NCBI GenBank assembly: GCA_016714985.1
Contig: JADKBS010000020.1
Span: forward strand, 124,001 to 188,000
Direction of reading: 5' to 3'
Length of the DNA: 64,000 bases
Origin: Saprospiraceae bacterium
GTDB taxonomy: Bacteria > Bacteroidota > Bacteroidia > Chitinophagales > Saprospiraceae
In this document: piece after piece, positions 50,871 to 60,029 of the stretch
Layout: each line of letters starts with the position of its first letter
Position numbering within the stretch: position 1 is the first letter of the stretch
Program-made: the position numbers and the translations under genes
Notes under the pieces: model-generated
Databases searched by the model: none
Told to the model about the DNA's origin: nothing
The model's input: only the letters and a program-made list of their open reading frames with translations

Positions 50871-50912
50871 AGACGGTGGCTTGCTATCGCCGTAAGGCGG
50901 GACTCCTAATAG

Positions 50913-51056
50913 TTTCGGCGGACATGCTTTTTGCCTAGGCATAAAGCATGTCCGCCGAAATTAAGCATCCAGGGCCGCCAGCGAAGCTGGCGGCCACCGG
51001 GATTTGTTTTTTTAGTTGAAACGGAAATTTTGCTTCGCAAAATTTCCGTTTCAACT
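50913..51056. terminator. three successive perfect hairpins between convergent genes
   Basis: Hairpin 1: 50913-50960 with 18-bp arms (TTTCGGCGGACATGCTTT) and an inner TGCCTAGGCA. Hairpin 2: 50973-50995, GGCCGCCAGC with loop GAA. Hairpin 3: 51014-51056, 20-bp arms (AGTTGAAACGGAAATTTTGC) with loop TTC. They separate hypC (+) from the serine hydrolase gene (-). Confidence 0.75.
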
Positions 51057-51088
51057 TTTCTGGGAGCAACAGTTGTGCAAACCCAAAA

Positions 51089-52633
51089 TCAACCTTTCCT
51101 TACAAACTCATACGGCGTAAACTCCACAAAATCAGCGACTTGCAGAATGAACTGCTTCACCGCCCCGTTTTCAACCTTGAACTCCACTGGCTTGATACCG
51201 AATAGCGGGTCGTTGAAGGAAAGCAGGAAACGGTTGCCGCCGAGCGGCTCCAATTTGCCCACGAGGTTTGGGTGGTGCTGGAAACGCAGTTTCAATGCAT
51301 CGCCATCCTTAATCATGTCAAGGTTGCCATAAGCCCCGTTTTCGTAGTGGCCAGCGTATTTCTCCCACCCCAGGGCCATTTTCGGCTGCTGCGCAATGGA
51401 GTCCCGCATCTGCTTGATGTACTGCGTTTGCTCGGCGTTTTGGGCCTTGGCATCTGCCACAAAAATGGCGTTGTAATTCCTGTAAGGCAGGCCGAGGTAG
51501 GCGTCCATGATTTCCCTTTTCAACGCTGTATAGAACGAGTTGGCGTCCGTATTGGTCAGCACCACGATGCCGAGCTTGTGCTCCGGGAACATCGTCACCG
51601 AGGTCACGAAACCATTTACGCCGCCCGTGTGGGATACCTCTTCGTAGCCGTCGTAATCGCTCAGTTCCCAGCCCATGCCGTAGAGGGCATAATGCCGACG
51701 GATGCCGTATTTCGTCGTTTGCCGACGGCCCTCGATGCTCAATGGCTGGCGGGTGCGCCGCAAAACCTTCATCGGCAGCACGGTCTGGCCCTCGTAGCGG
51801 CCACTGTCGAGCTGCGCAATGAGCCAATGGCCCATGTCCTCCACGCTACTGAAAATGCTGCCTGCCGGGGCGAGGTTGTCAATTTGCCCATAGGGTATCT
51901 TCATCAGCTCGCCCGTGGCGGGGTGCAGCGTGTGCGCACGGGCAGCGTTGGTGGCCTTGCCGATTTCAGCGCTGAGGGCCAGCGTCCGGTTCATTTTCAA
52001 GGGTTGGAAAATGCGTTGTCGCAGGTTGTCCTCCCAGGTCTTCCCGCTGATGCGCTCGATGCACTTGCCAGCAATGAGGAAGCCCGCATTGCAATAGCCC
52101 CAAGTGGTGCGAAAGGGGTAAACGGGTGTCAGTTTCCCGAATTTTTCGATGACCTGCTCCTGCGTGAGGTTGCTCGTCCAGTACATGAAATCGCCTTGGA
52201 AGGTCTCCATGCCGATGCGGTGGCTGACGATGTCCTGCAGGTTGAGGTGCTGCTCCACCCAGTCGTCCTTCATGTTGAAGCCGGGCAGGTGCTTCGCAAC
52301 GGGGTCGTCGAGCTTGCAAAGGCCGTCGTTTTCGAGCATGGCGAGGGCCGTGCCCGTAAATGCCTTGGTATTGGAACCGATGGCAAAAAGCGTGTTGGCG
52401 TCCACTTTTTCGGGCTTGCCCGCTTCCAGTAGGCCGTAGCCCTTGGCCACCACCAACTTGCCGTCCTTCACCACGCCGACGGCCACGCCGGGGATGTTCC
52501 AGTCTTTCAAGGCCCGGTTTACGTAAGTGTCGAGGCTGTCCCGCAGAAAGGCGGGGAGATTGGCAGTAGGTTGTGCAACGAGGTTTGCGGAGCAAAAAAG
52601 CCCCAAGAATGCAAGGATGGATAACAGTCGCAT
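51089..52633 (-). CDS. serine hydrolase, beta-lactamase/PBP4 family
   Basis: 514 residues. Signal peptide MRLLSILAFLGLFCSANLVA. The SxxK motif is SNTK (S87, K90), the YxN motif is in WGYCNAGFLIAGK, and the HTGG motif (SHTGGVNGFV) replaces KTG. The last 110 residues are a DUF3471-type beta domain (GWEKYAGHYENGAYGNLDMI). It is a periplasmic esterase or D-amino-peptidase type enzyme. Not a proven beta-lactamase. Confidence 0.9.
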   Translation of the reverse strand: MRLLSILAFLGLFCSANLVAQPTANLPAFLRDSLDTYVNRALKDWNIPGVAVGVVKDGKLVVAKGYGLLEAGKPEKVDANTLFAIGSNTKAFTGTALAMLENDGLCKLDDPVAKHLPGFNMKDDWVEQHLNLQDIVSHRIGMETFQGDFMYWTSNLTQEQVIEKFGKLTPVYPFRTTWGYCNAGFLIAGKCIERISGKTWEDNLRQRIFQPLKMNRTLALSAEIGKATNAARAHTLHPATGELMKIPYGQIDNLAPAGSIFSSVEDMGHWLIAQLDSGRYEGQTVLPMKVLRRTRQPLSIEGRRQTTKYGIRRHYALYGMGWELSDYDGYEEVSHTGGVNGFVTSVTMFPEHKLGIVVLTNTDANSFYTALKREIMDAYLGLPYRNYNAIFVADAKAQNAEQTQYIKQMRDSIAQQPKMALGWEKYAGHYENGAYGNLDMIKDGDALKLRFQHHPNLVGKLEPLGGNRFLLSFNDPLFGIKPVEFKVENGAVKQFILQVADFVEFTPYEFVRKG

Positions 52634-52798
52634 AAAGGTGATGTTTGGTGAAGGAATGGGCGAAGGTACACAGATTTACGATTTGGGATTGCGGATTTAC
52701 CCAGTCTGCCGACAGGCAGGGATTGGGCAACTGCTTGAATTCCAATTGATTGCATCGTAGCGTTGGACAAATCTAAGCCTCAGACCTTCGCAACGTCC

Positions 52799-53821
52799 TC
52801 ACTTCAACTCCTTCGGCCTCACCCCCACCTTTTCCTTCTGCCCATTGCGGAGCAACACCAGCTCCACCATCCGGTTGATGCTACTGGCGTCGAGGTGCTT
52901 GTGCAGGTCGTCAATGGACTGAACGGAATCGCCCTCAAAGCCGATGATGATGTCGCCGACCTGGAGCACGCCGCTGGATGGGCCGCTCGGCTCCACGCCC
53001 TGCACGAGGATACCCGTTTTCTTGGACAAATTGTGGAAGCTAACCGAGCGAGGATTGATGGGCACGGTTTGACCGCTGATGCCGATGAAGCCACGGCGCA
53101 CCTTGCCGTCCATGAGCAGCTTGCCCACCACGAACTCGGCGAGGCTCGACGATACGGCAAAGCAAAGCCCCTGCGCTGGCAGGATGACCGCCGTGTTCAC
53201 GCCGATGACCTCGCCCTTGCTGTCCACGAGCGGGCCACCAGAATTGCCGGGGTTGAGCGCTGCATCGGTTTGGATGACGTCGTCAATCAGCCTGCCGCTT
53301 TCGCTGCGCAAGGTGCGGCCCAAGGCGCTGATGACGCCCGCCGTCACGGAGTATTGGAAACCGTAGGGATTGCCGATGGCCACTGCCAACTGCCCCACCT
53401 GTAGCTGCTCACTCTTGCCGAAGCGCACGGCACGGAGGCCGTCGCCGCTGATTTGCAGCAGGGCAAGGTCGGTGGCGGGGTCTTCGCCCACGAGGCGGCC
53501 CGTGAACTCCCGGCCATCCTGCAATACCACCTCGACTTTTGTGGCATTGTTCACCACATGGCTGTTCGTCACGATGTACCCATCGGAGGAAATGATGAAG
53601 CCACTGCCCGTACCGAAGGGTTGCTGCCCTTGGCGGGCCTGCGGGCTGGGCTTTTTTTCCACCTTAATCTGCACCACCGACGGGCTGACCGTCTGCGATA
53701 CGCCCACCACCGTGCGGGAATAGGCATCGAGCAAATAGGCATCTGGGTGCGGTGTGTTTACAGGTGGGTAACCGTTGTCGGAGTGGTTTTGTGGGGCTGA
53801 GATTGAAATTGATTTTGACAT
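52799..53821 (-). CDS. HtrA/DegP-like trypsin-type serine protease with PDZ domain
   Basis: 340 residues from ATG 53821. The catalytic triad is H88 (TNSHVV), D118 (DPATDLALL) and S194 (GNSGGPL), followed by one PDZ domain (ILVQGVEPSGPSSGVLQVGD). No signal peptide or membrane anchor is visible, unlike DegP, so it may work in the cytoplasm. The frame extends upstream to 53956, but that part is not protein-like. A single PDZ domain places it with DegS/HtrA-like short forms. Confidence 0.88.
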   Translation of the reverse strand: MSKSISISAPQNHSDNGYPPVNTPHPDAYLLDAYSRTVVGVSQTVSPSVVQIKVEKKPSPQARQGQQPFGTGSGFIISSDGYIVTNSHVVNNATKVEVVLQDGREFTGRLVGEDPATDLALLQISGDGLRAVRFGKSEQLQVGQLAVAIGNPYGFQYSVTAGVISALGRTLRSESGRLIDDVIQTDAALNPGNSGGPLVDSKGEVIGVNTAVILPAQGLCFAVSSSLAEFVVGKLLMDGKVRRGFIGISGQTVPINPRSVSFHNLSKKTGILVQGVEPSGPSSGVLQVGDIIIGFEGDSVQSIDDLHKHLDASSINRMVELVLLRNGQKEKVGVRPKELK

Positions 53822-54134
53822 ATCCGGGCTGATTTGTGCCGGCCTTCTGTTTTGTTTAGGATGAAGCGGGCCATGAAAATCGTTCCAAACCAGCTTGAAA
53901 GACAAAATGGCAGATACTTTCAGATTATTGGGGAAAATACCAACAGATATTGTCAACTTACCGCCCGTTTATTATTCAAAAGCAGACAAAACACGACTAT
54001 TTAGGAGGGATGGGAGGAAGGAGAAAAAATTTCAATTTTTCTCCCTCCTCCCGTCTTTTGGGGATTTTTTCTGGAAAAATTTAAAATTTTTCCAGAAAAA
54101 AATCCCCCTGCTAAGTAGGTATGACAAAACAACC

Positions 54135-55288
54135 ATGTCCATTTCAGAAGGAAACCGCATCCGGGCCGTGTATTTCATGGTCTTTTGCTGCACGGCGGCC
54201 TGGCTGCCCATCATGGCCGATTTCCTGAAAGAGCGGGGCATGAGTGGCTTGCAGACCAGCGCCATCCTCAGCACCACGCCCATCGTCATGTTCGCCGTGC
54301 AGCCCTTCTACGGCATGCTCGCCGACCGCATCGGATACAAGCGCTGTCTGCTCTTTTCCACGGCGCTGGCCGGATTGAGTTACCTGCTCTACCTCAGTCA
54401 AGGCGGCTTCTGGTACCTGCTCGGCATCACCGTGGTCATGTCGGTGTTCTACAATGCCCTGCAACCCCTGCTCGACACCCTCGCCCTCGGCCTTGCCGAG
54501 CGTGACCCCAGCTTCAATTATGGCAACCTTCGCATCGCAGGGGCGGCGGGCTGGTCGTTCACGGGCATCATCAACGGCTATTGCATCGAAGCCCTCGATA
54601 CGAGCGTGATTTTCGTGCTTTCGGCCATCAGCATGTTCCTCGCCTTCGGCCTTGCGTTGTTGTTGGCTGGCGCCAAACGGGGGCTGCCACCGTGCAAACC
54701 GCCAAGGCATTCCCCAAGGAGGTCTTCTCGAACCGCCGCCTCATGCTGTTCCTGCTCATGGTCGTGCTGGTGTCCATGGGCGGCACCACCATCTGGAATT
54801 TCTACTCCCTTTATATGAAGGAAAACGGCGCAACGGCCTCGCTCGTCGGCTTCGGCCTGTCGTTCCAGGGGCTTTGCGAGCTACCCTTGTTCTTCTTTGC
54901 GGCCCGCATCATTGGTCGGTTCGGCCTTCGGCCAACGCTGCTGCTCACGCTGTTTGCGCTGGCCCTGCGCATGCTGCTGTACTACCTCGTCGGCAATCCC
55001 AAGATGGCCATCGCCATCGAGCTGCTGCACGGTGTCTCGTGGTCGCTGTTCTGGGTGGCCTGCGTGGAGCACGTCAATTCGATGGTGCGGGAGGAGTGGC
55101 GGGCCACGGGGCAGTCCCTGCTCTATGCCGCCTACTATGGGGCTGGGGCCATCCTCGGCAATTTCTGGACGGGCTGGCTGGCGGATACGGGAATGAAAAT
55201 CGGGGGTATTTTTTTGTTGAATGCGGGGCTGGTGGCGGGCGTGGGGGTGATGGCTTGGGTGGGTGGGGTTGGGCGGGAGCGGGGTTGA
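54135..55288 (+). pseudogene. MFS transporter, split by a frameshift
   Basis: Two frames make one protein of about 385 residues. The first (MSISEGNRIRAVYFMVFCCT, YGMLADRIGYKRCLL with the MFS loop motif) reaches LALLLAGAKRG. The second continues AATVQTAKAFPKEVFSNRRL to the end with six more helices. Adding one G to the GGGGG run at 54678-54682 restores the frame exactly. It is similar in layout to the nucleoside/3-phenylpropionate H+ symporter group of MFS. Substrate unknown. The upstream 53822-54134 spacer holds no gene and has a complementary A/T-rich pair near 54028-54110. Confidence 0.82.
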
Positions 55289-55515
55289 GGTGACATCTTT
55301 TTCCTGTGCAGGCATGAAACTTAACCAAGGGTTTTGATGGGGGAAGGTGTCATCTTAGACTCGCCGCAAGCACAAACTTTGATGGAAACACAAAGCTTGA
55401 TTTAACCACTCAACTGCCACTTTTGGGTAGCTGCTGTTAGCTCCATGTGCTTCTTAGTCTAAGGCACAATGTAAATTAATTTCAAATTGCCTTTTTGATT
55501 CCTTGATTCATGTCA

Positions 55516-57268
55516 TTATGATTTTGAATTGAGATTACATTTACCGCAAGCACATTTCCATGAATTGTTCGAAGTATTAGTAATCCAAGTCAGGCAGGTT
55601 TCGCAAAAAGTACATTCATAAAATGTCTTTATAGAATTTGCGTATTGAAGGATTTCAGTATTGCTTAATGTTAGTGCCCATTCATTATAATGGGCTCCAA
55701 ATAAGTTTCTCAAAAAGGAAAGTTTCTCAATTGTTTCTAGTGTTTCTCCCAACTCTGTACGTTTTAGTTTCTTATAAACACCGGGAAACAGATCCCCCAA
55801 TGTGTATTTGTCCTCTTTTTCTCACAATACTTATTGGCAAAGAGTAACTTAAGTGATTGCATATTTTCTCTAATAGTACACCTGCTTTAGGAACTGATTA
55901 AATTGATGTCGGAAGTTGAAATAGCAATCGTAAGTGAATTATCCTTTTTCAGTATCTTTTTTAATTAAAAATGGACCATTTTCAAAATCCCATTTTAAAA
56001 TTTCTACTTCTGAAAACTCATGATTATGTCTTCTGAAAATAGTTTTTAGTTGATTCAGAAACAATCGGTCATGGATTGAAAAAATTAGTTGCCAATCTCT
56101 AAAACTTTTCAAGAGAAAATCTACAAACATTAATCGAATTGAAGAATCTACACTTTGAAGAACATCATCTAATATCAAAACCTTTTCTTGTCCGTTGTCT
56201 GCTGCTTCTTTAATTATCGAGAGGAACACAAGTAGAGCTAGAAGGTCAAGGTTTGCCTCACTGAAAATATTATTAGGCTGAATTTCTTTTCCGTTTTTAA
56301 GATGAACTATAATATCAAAAGATACCTTTGTTACATCACCAATTCGCAGTTCAATTCTATCAAAGAAGTTTGAAGAAGAAATTGCTTTGAAGGATTCTGT
56401 TAAATAAGACCCTGCATCAGAAAATATTTTAACAACTTATCTTGAGTTTTTCTTGGATACCCCCAGGATTATTTATTATATTCGGTTCCTTTTTGTTTAT
56501 GGATTGAATTTTTTCAGAAATATTTTTGATTTTTTTTGCTATGTCAAGAGCTTGATTGTTCACCTGGAATTTTATGCCTTTTCTTGACATAAGGTCTCTT
56601 TGTTTTTTATTGATTCCGTTGTATATTTTTTCGGAAATAAATAAATCAAAGTCCTTTGGAGTAAGTGAAATTTCGTCAGAAGCTATCCCAATTTGTTTTG
56701 CCAACTTTTCTGCCAACTCTCTTCTCTCAATTTTCAATTGCATTTTCTCAGATTTTAATTCAGCAGGTTCTGCTATATTAAATTCTGTGGAATTCTCATG
56801 TATTAAACTTTTTATATAACCAAAAAATAGAACTTGCTTTTGATGCGATGGTGTTTGAATGAATTTTAAAATATCACTTCGCCTTAAAACTATTGGAGCA
56901 ATGCTAAAATTTTGGTGTGCTTGGTTGTTTACCAATTTTAACTTATAAACATCTTCTTTCTTTTCAATTTGAATATGTCTTTCTAAGGTTGTTGTGTCTT
57001 GAAAAGTGACTTTAATTTTTGCAGTGTCATAGTCCTTTAATGAAATCGGACTTGGTTTCAGTTCTGACTTTAATGATTGAGTTCTTTCAATTCTGGCTTG
57101 CAATCCAAATTCCAATGCATCAATAATGCTTGATTTTCCAGTCCCATTGTCACCGAAAATTATGAATGAGCATGGATGGTCAGCTGATTTATTCCAAAAA
57201 TCAAGTTTGAGTGACTTAGGAATTCCACGAAACCGTTGTATTTCAATTGTGGAAATTTTTTTTGTCAT
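55516..57268 (-). pseudogene. AAA/RecF-like ATPase with C-terminal zinc ribbon, at least four frameshifts
   Basis: Reading across frames gives one protein of about 580 residues. N-terminus: MTKKISTIEIQRFRGIPKSL, Walker A FGDNGTGKSSIIDALEFG and a coiled-coil middle. After a shift near 56435 come SEANLDLLALLVFLSIIKEA and Walker B EKVLILDDVLQSVDSS. Further shifts near 55943, 55885 and 55810 lead to AGVLLEKICNHLSYSL, KYTLGDLFPGVYKKLKR, and a zinc ribbon (CTFCETC, CACGKC). Each shift needs one extra base removed. The gene is AT-rich between GC-rich neighbours. Relatives include ATPases of anti-phage systems, but this copy looks inactive unless the breaks are sequence errors. Confidence 0.75.
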
Positions 57269-57512
57269 TCTATTAGTTTGAATTTATCTATCGGTTAAAA
57301 TGTATCTTCTCGATGTAGCATTGCAGCTAACTTACTTATTACCGCTACCCTATAGCGCCTACCCCAAAAAAACAGAACAATAGCCGCTACTTGGCTGCTC
57401 AGTTATTTAGCCTCCACAAAAATAGCTTTTCTTCATGATTGCTCCAAAATTTGCAAACATAGCGTCAGCGTCTTTCCAGTAATACCCCTTTTAACAACAT
57501 TTTTGTTGCCAA

Positions 57513-57542
57513 CCATTTTTGACCACAATTCTGTTGTCAAAA
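57513..57542. terminator. hairpin downstream of the Rieske oxygenase gene
   Basis: TTTTTGACCACA and TGTTGTCAAAA pair with one mismatch around AATTC, directly after the stop of the leftward gene at 57545. The rest of 57269-57512 shows no gene. Confidence 0.5.
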
Positions 57543-57544
57543 TC

Positions 57545-58726
57545 TCACTCCCGCAACCTCCCCACCACCCAATCCACGAACCCCACCACATCCGCCTCCA
57601 CGGGTGCATAAGGTCCCGGCACGTAGGCACTCGACTCCACGCCCCGGTAGTTGTTCTCGCAGAGCGCCCAGTCCTGTTCCCCGGTTATTTTCCAGAATTC
57701 CACGAGGCGGTCGGTGGTGTAGTCACGGCCCTCCACGGCGTCGCCGTCCACCAGCCAGGCGAGGTCGAGGATGGTGCGGTCGGGGGCGACGGCGGTGAGG
57801 CGCATCGTCCAGACGTAGTCGCTGACGGCATCGCACCAGAAATTGGGCAGGGTGACGAGGCCAAGCACCCCAGCGTCGAAGTCACGGTGCTGGCCCATCG
57901 GGATGGCGATGGGCTGGCCGTCCAAGGAATAGCTCTGTACGCCAGGCCTGAGCGGGTAGCGGATGCCGAAATGAAAGCTATCGCCTTGAAAATCAACGGT
58001 GTCCACGGCAAGGCCCTTCTCCCGCCAGGCCACTTGCCGCTCGGCCAGCACCGCTTCTGCCGATTCCTTCATGTTCGCTCCGATGACGGCGCTGCAATAC
58101 TCCGGGTGCGCCGGGCCGCAGTGGTAGCACTCCCGAAAGTTCTCGGCCACAAGCTTCCAATTGGTGCGCAGCTCATAGCGTTTCGTGTAAGCGACCTTGG
58201 CCCGGTCGAGTTGGAAGGGGCGCAGGAAACGGGCGTAGTCTTCCCGCAGTTGGGAGAAATCGGGCGGGTTTTGCGCCAGCGAAACAAAAATGAAACCCTC
58301 CACCACCTGCACCTGCACGGGGTGCAGCCCGTGCGCCGCCTTGTCGAAATCATCGGGCATGAGGCGGGCCTTGTACAGGCTGCCGTCCGTTTCGAACACC
58401 CACTGGTGGTAGGGGCAGACGAGCTTGGGCGCATGGCCTTTTTCCTCCAGGCAAATCAGCGAGCCACGGTGGCGGCAGGAGTTGTGGTGGGCGTGTACCT
58501 GCCCGTCCTTGCCCCGGATGATGACGATATTGTCGTTGTGTAGCTGCCAGGTGAAGTAGTCGCCGGGACGGGGAATCTGCGCCGTGGTGCCCGCAAAGAG
58601 CCAGTATCTCGACCAGATTTTCTGCCATTCCAAGTCGAAGATGGCGGGTTCGGTGTAGAATGGCCGCTCCAAGCTGTGGCCGGATTGGTAGCGGTGGAGG
58701 AGTTGCTGGATGTCGGTGGACTGCAT
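57545..58726 (-). CDS. Rieske [2Fe-2S] aromatic ring-hydroxylating-type oxygenase, alpha subunit
   Basis: 393 residues. The Rieske cluster site is CRHRGSLIC and CPYHQWVFE (CxH...CxxH). The mononuclear iron site is AENFRECYHCGPAHPEYC (two His) with a later Asp. It resembles choline monooxygenase and glycine betaine demethylase (GbcA) proteins in length and motif spacing. It would need a separate ferredoxin reductase partner, which is not adjacent. Substrate not proven. Confidence 0.9.
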   Translation of the reverse strand: MQSTDIQQLLHRYQSGHSLERPFYTEPAIFDLEWQKIWSRYWLFAGTTAQIPRPGDYFTWQLHNDNIVIIRGKDGQVHAHHNSCRHRGSLICLEEKGHAPKLVCPYHQWVFETDGSLYKARLMPDDFDKAAHGLHPVQVQVVEGFIFVSLAQNPPDFSQLREDYARFLRPFQLDRAKVAYTKRYELRTNWKLVAENFRECYHCGPAHPEYCSAVIGANMKESAEAVLAERQVAWREKGLAVDTVDFQGDSFHFGIRYPLRPGVQSYSLDGQPIAIPMGQHRDFDAGVLGLVTLPNFWCDAVSDYVWTMRLTAVAPDRTILDLAWLVDGDAVEGRDYTTDRLVEFWKITGEQDWALCENNYRGVESSAYVPGPYAPVEADVVGFVDWVVGRLRE

Positions 58727-58938
58727 GGTGGAAATTTTTGGGAAAGTTCGGTAGATTTTTTTGGTTTCACAAATACCGTGGGTGCAGTTTGATAATAGTT
58801 ATCCACACTTCAGTGGCCTTTGAATCAAGGAGGTTCTATATGGCATTCTAAGTTCATAGACTATGGAGAGTGCTGTGCTACCCTTTTGATACCCATTCAA
58901 AGCCAGGTGTTAAATTTAAAAATAAAATGAAATATTTT

Positions 58939-58969
58939 TTTGATTTATCGTTCTCAATTTCTATATTTG
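58939..58969 (+). promoter_or_regulatory. promoter of the octamer-repeat lipoprotein locus
   Basis: TTTG (58939-58942), 19 nt, then TATATTTG (58962-58969). Good fit in both boxes and spacing. It lies 53 nt before the ATG at 59023 and well before the repeat tract, so it does not itself vary with repeat number. Confidence 0.6.
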
Positions 58970-59064
58970 TGCCCAACGACACCTTTACTAGTAAACGATT
59001 TTATTAACCTTAAATATTTTTTATGAACAACGTTTCAAATCTAATCTCGCGCCTTCGGGCATCC

Positions 59065-59190
59065 CACGGCAACACGGCAACACGGCAACACGGCAACACG
59101 GCAACGGCAACACGGCAACACGGCAACACGGCAACACGGCAACACGGCAACACGGCAACACGGCAACACGGCAACACGGCAACACGGCAA
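59065..59190 (+). repeat. octanucleotide tandem repeat, (CACGGCAA) x 15
   Basis: Five exact CACGGCAA units (59065-59104), one shortened CGGCAA (59105-59110), then ten exact units (59111-59190). The period of 8 is not a multiple of 3. In every forward frame the repeat is free of stops and encodes the cycle HGNTATRQ. It is followed by CTACTACTACTA, which encodes Leu residues of the next signal peptide. Confidence 0.95.
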
Positions 59191-59203
59191 CCTACTACTA
59201 CTA

Positions 59204-59923
59204 ATGTGCAGCATGACACTCCTGCTATTTGCCGGATGTCAGAAAGACGAGGCATTACCTGCTGACAACAGCAGCGGCAAAATTGGAAATGTGCAAAAAC
59301 TTACTTTTACGGAGACAGCAAATGCTATTTATCACTATCGTCTTGATGACGCCCCCGCAGAAGAAGGTGCTTTTACGGTAGAAGAGGGCTCCCCGCTCCA
59401 TTTTGTGCTAACCGATGCGCCTAAGCTGAATGGTAAAGACATCTTCACTATTCATGCTTTTACCTCTAAGCAAGGTTATCTTAATTATTGTAATAGCCAA
59501 GGTATGCCTTCTGAGGAAGTCGATGAAATTGAGGAACACTTGGATAACTATGCGATTACAAGTGGTGCAGCCGCCATCGAGGCTACAACAGGTGTCATCC
59601 CACAATCATTTATTGATTACGCCGATACCTATGTTGCCCAATTTTCGCCAGTTGGTGGAAATACTCAAATTCTTAGACAAAATTGTGCCGGAGTGAATAC
59701 TGGTGGACCAAGCTCAGGCCCGCAGTCTCTTGGCATAAATGGATTTGTTTTTGCTCTTCCTTGGCCTTTTAACGATAGCGTTGAGAGCTTCAACAATGCG
59801 TTACTTGCTTTCACTCAGTTTGGAATGGGGTTTATGCAAGAACAAGATTTAGAACTCGCATGCTTACTGGTTGGACAAGATATACCGATAGGATTTGTTT
59901 TGAAGGGCCTCTCGCTGGCTTAG
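59204..59923 (+). CDS. lipoprotein, probably phase-variable
   Basis: 239 residues from the first usable in-frame ATG (59204). MCSMTLLLFAGCQKDEALPA has a lipobox (LFAGC) but a short h-region and no basic n-region. Reading the same frame upstream adds LLLL from CTACTACTACTA and then the repeat residues, giving a proper hydrophobic core. The only good upstream ATG (59023, MNNVSNLISRLRAS) is out of frame by one base. One additional 8-bp unit would join it in frame. Mature domain unknown. The promoter, ATG and repeat arrangement suggests on/off switching. Confidence 0.75.
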   Translation: MCSMTLLLFAGCQKDEALPADNSSGKIGNVQKLTFTETANAIYHYRLDDAPAEEGAFTVEEGSPLHFVLTDAPKLNGKDIFTIHAFTSKQGYLNYCNSQGMPSEEVDEIEEHLDNYAITSGAAAIEATTGVIPQSFIDYADTYVAQFSPVGGNTQILRQNCAGVNTGGPSSGPQSLGINGFVFALPWPFNDSVESFNNALLAFTQFGMGFMQEQDLELACLLVGQDIPIGFVLKGLSLA

Positions 59924-59974
59924 CAAATAGAGCCTCTAGCTGGATTGCCATTCTTTAAGAATGATTAAAATATA

Positions 59975-60004
59975 AATGGGTTGTCTTTAAAAAAGACAAC
60001 CCAT
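59975..60004 (+). terminator. terminator after the lipoprotein gene
   Basis: ATGGGTTGTCTTT and AAAGACAACCCAT form a 13-bp perfect stem with a 4-nt loop, 52 nt behind the stop. Confidence 0.7.
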
Positions 60005-60029
60005 GTTTTGTTTACACACTTTGTTTTAC

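Noticed and set aside
51089..52633. Possible antibiotic-resistance beta-lactamase
   Set aside because: SxxK and YxN are present, but HTGG and a DUF3471-type tail fit the broad esterase/peptidase group; resistance is not supported.
59065..59190. Short regular repeats that could suggest a CRISPR array
   Set aside because: The 8-bp units are contiguous with no spacers, and no cas genes are near. It is a simple tandem repeat.
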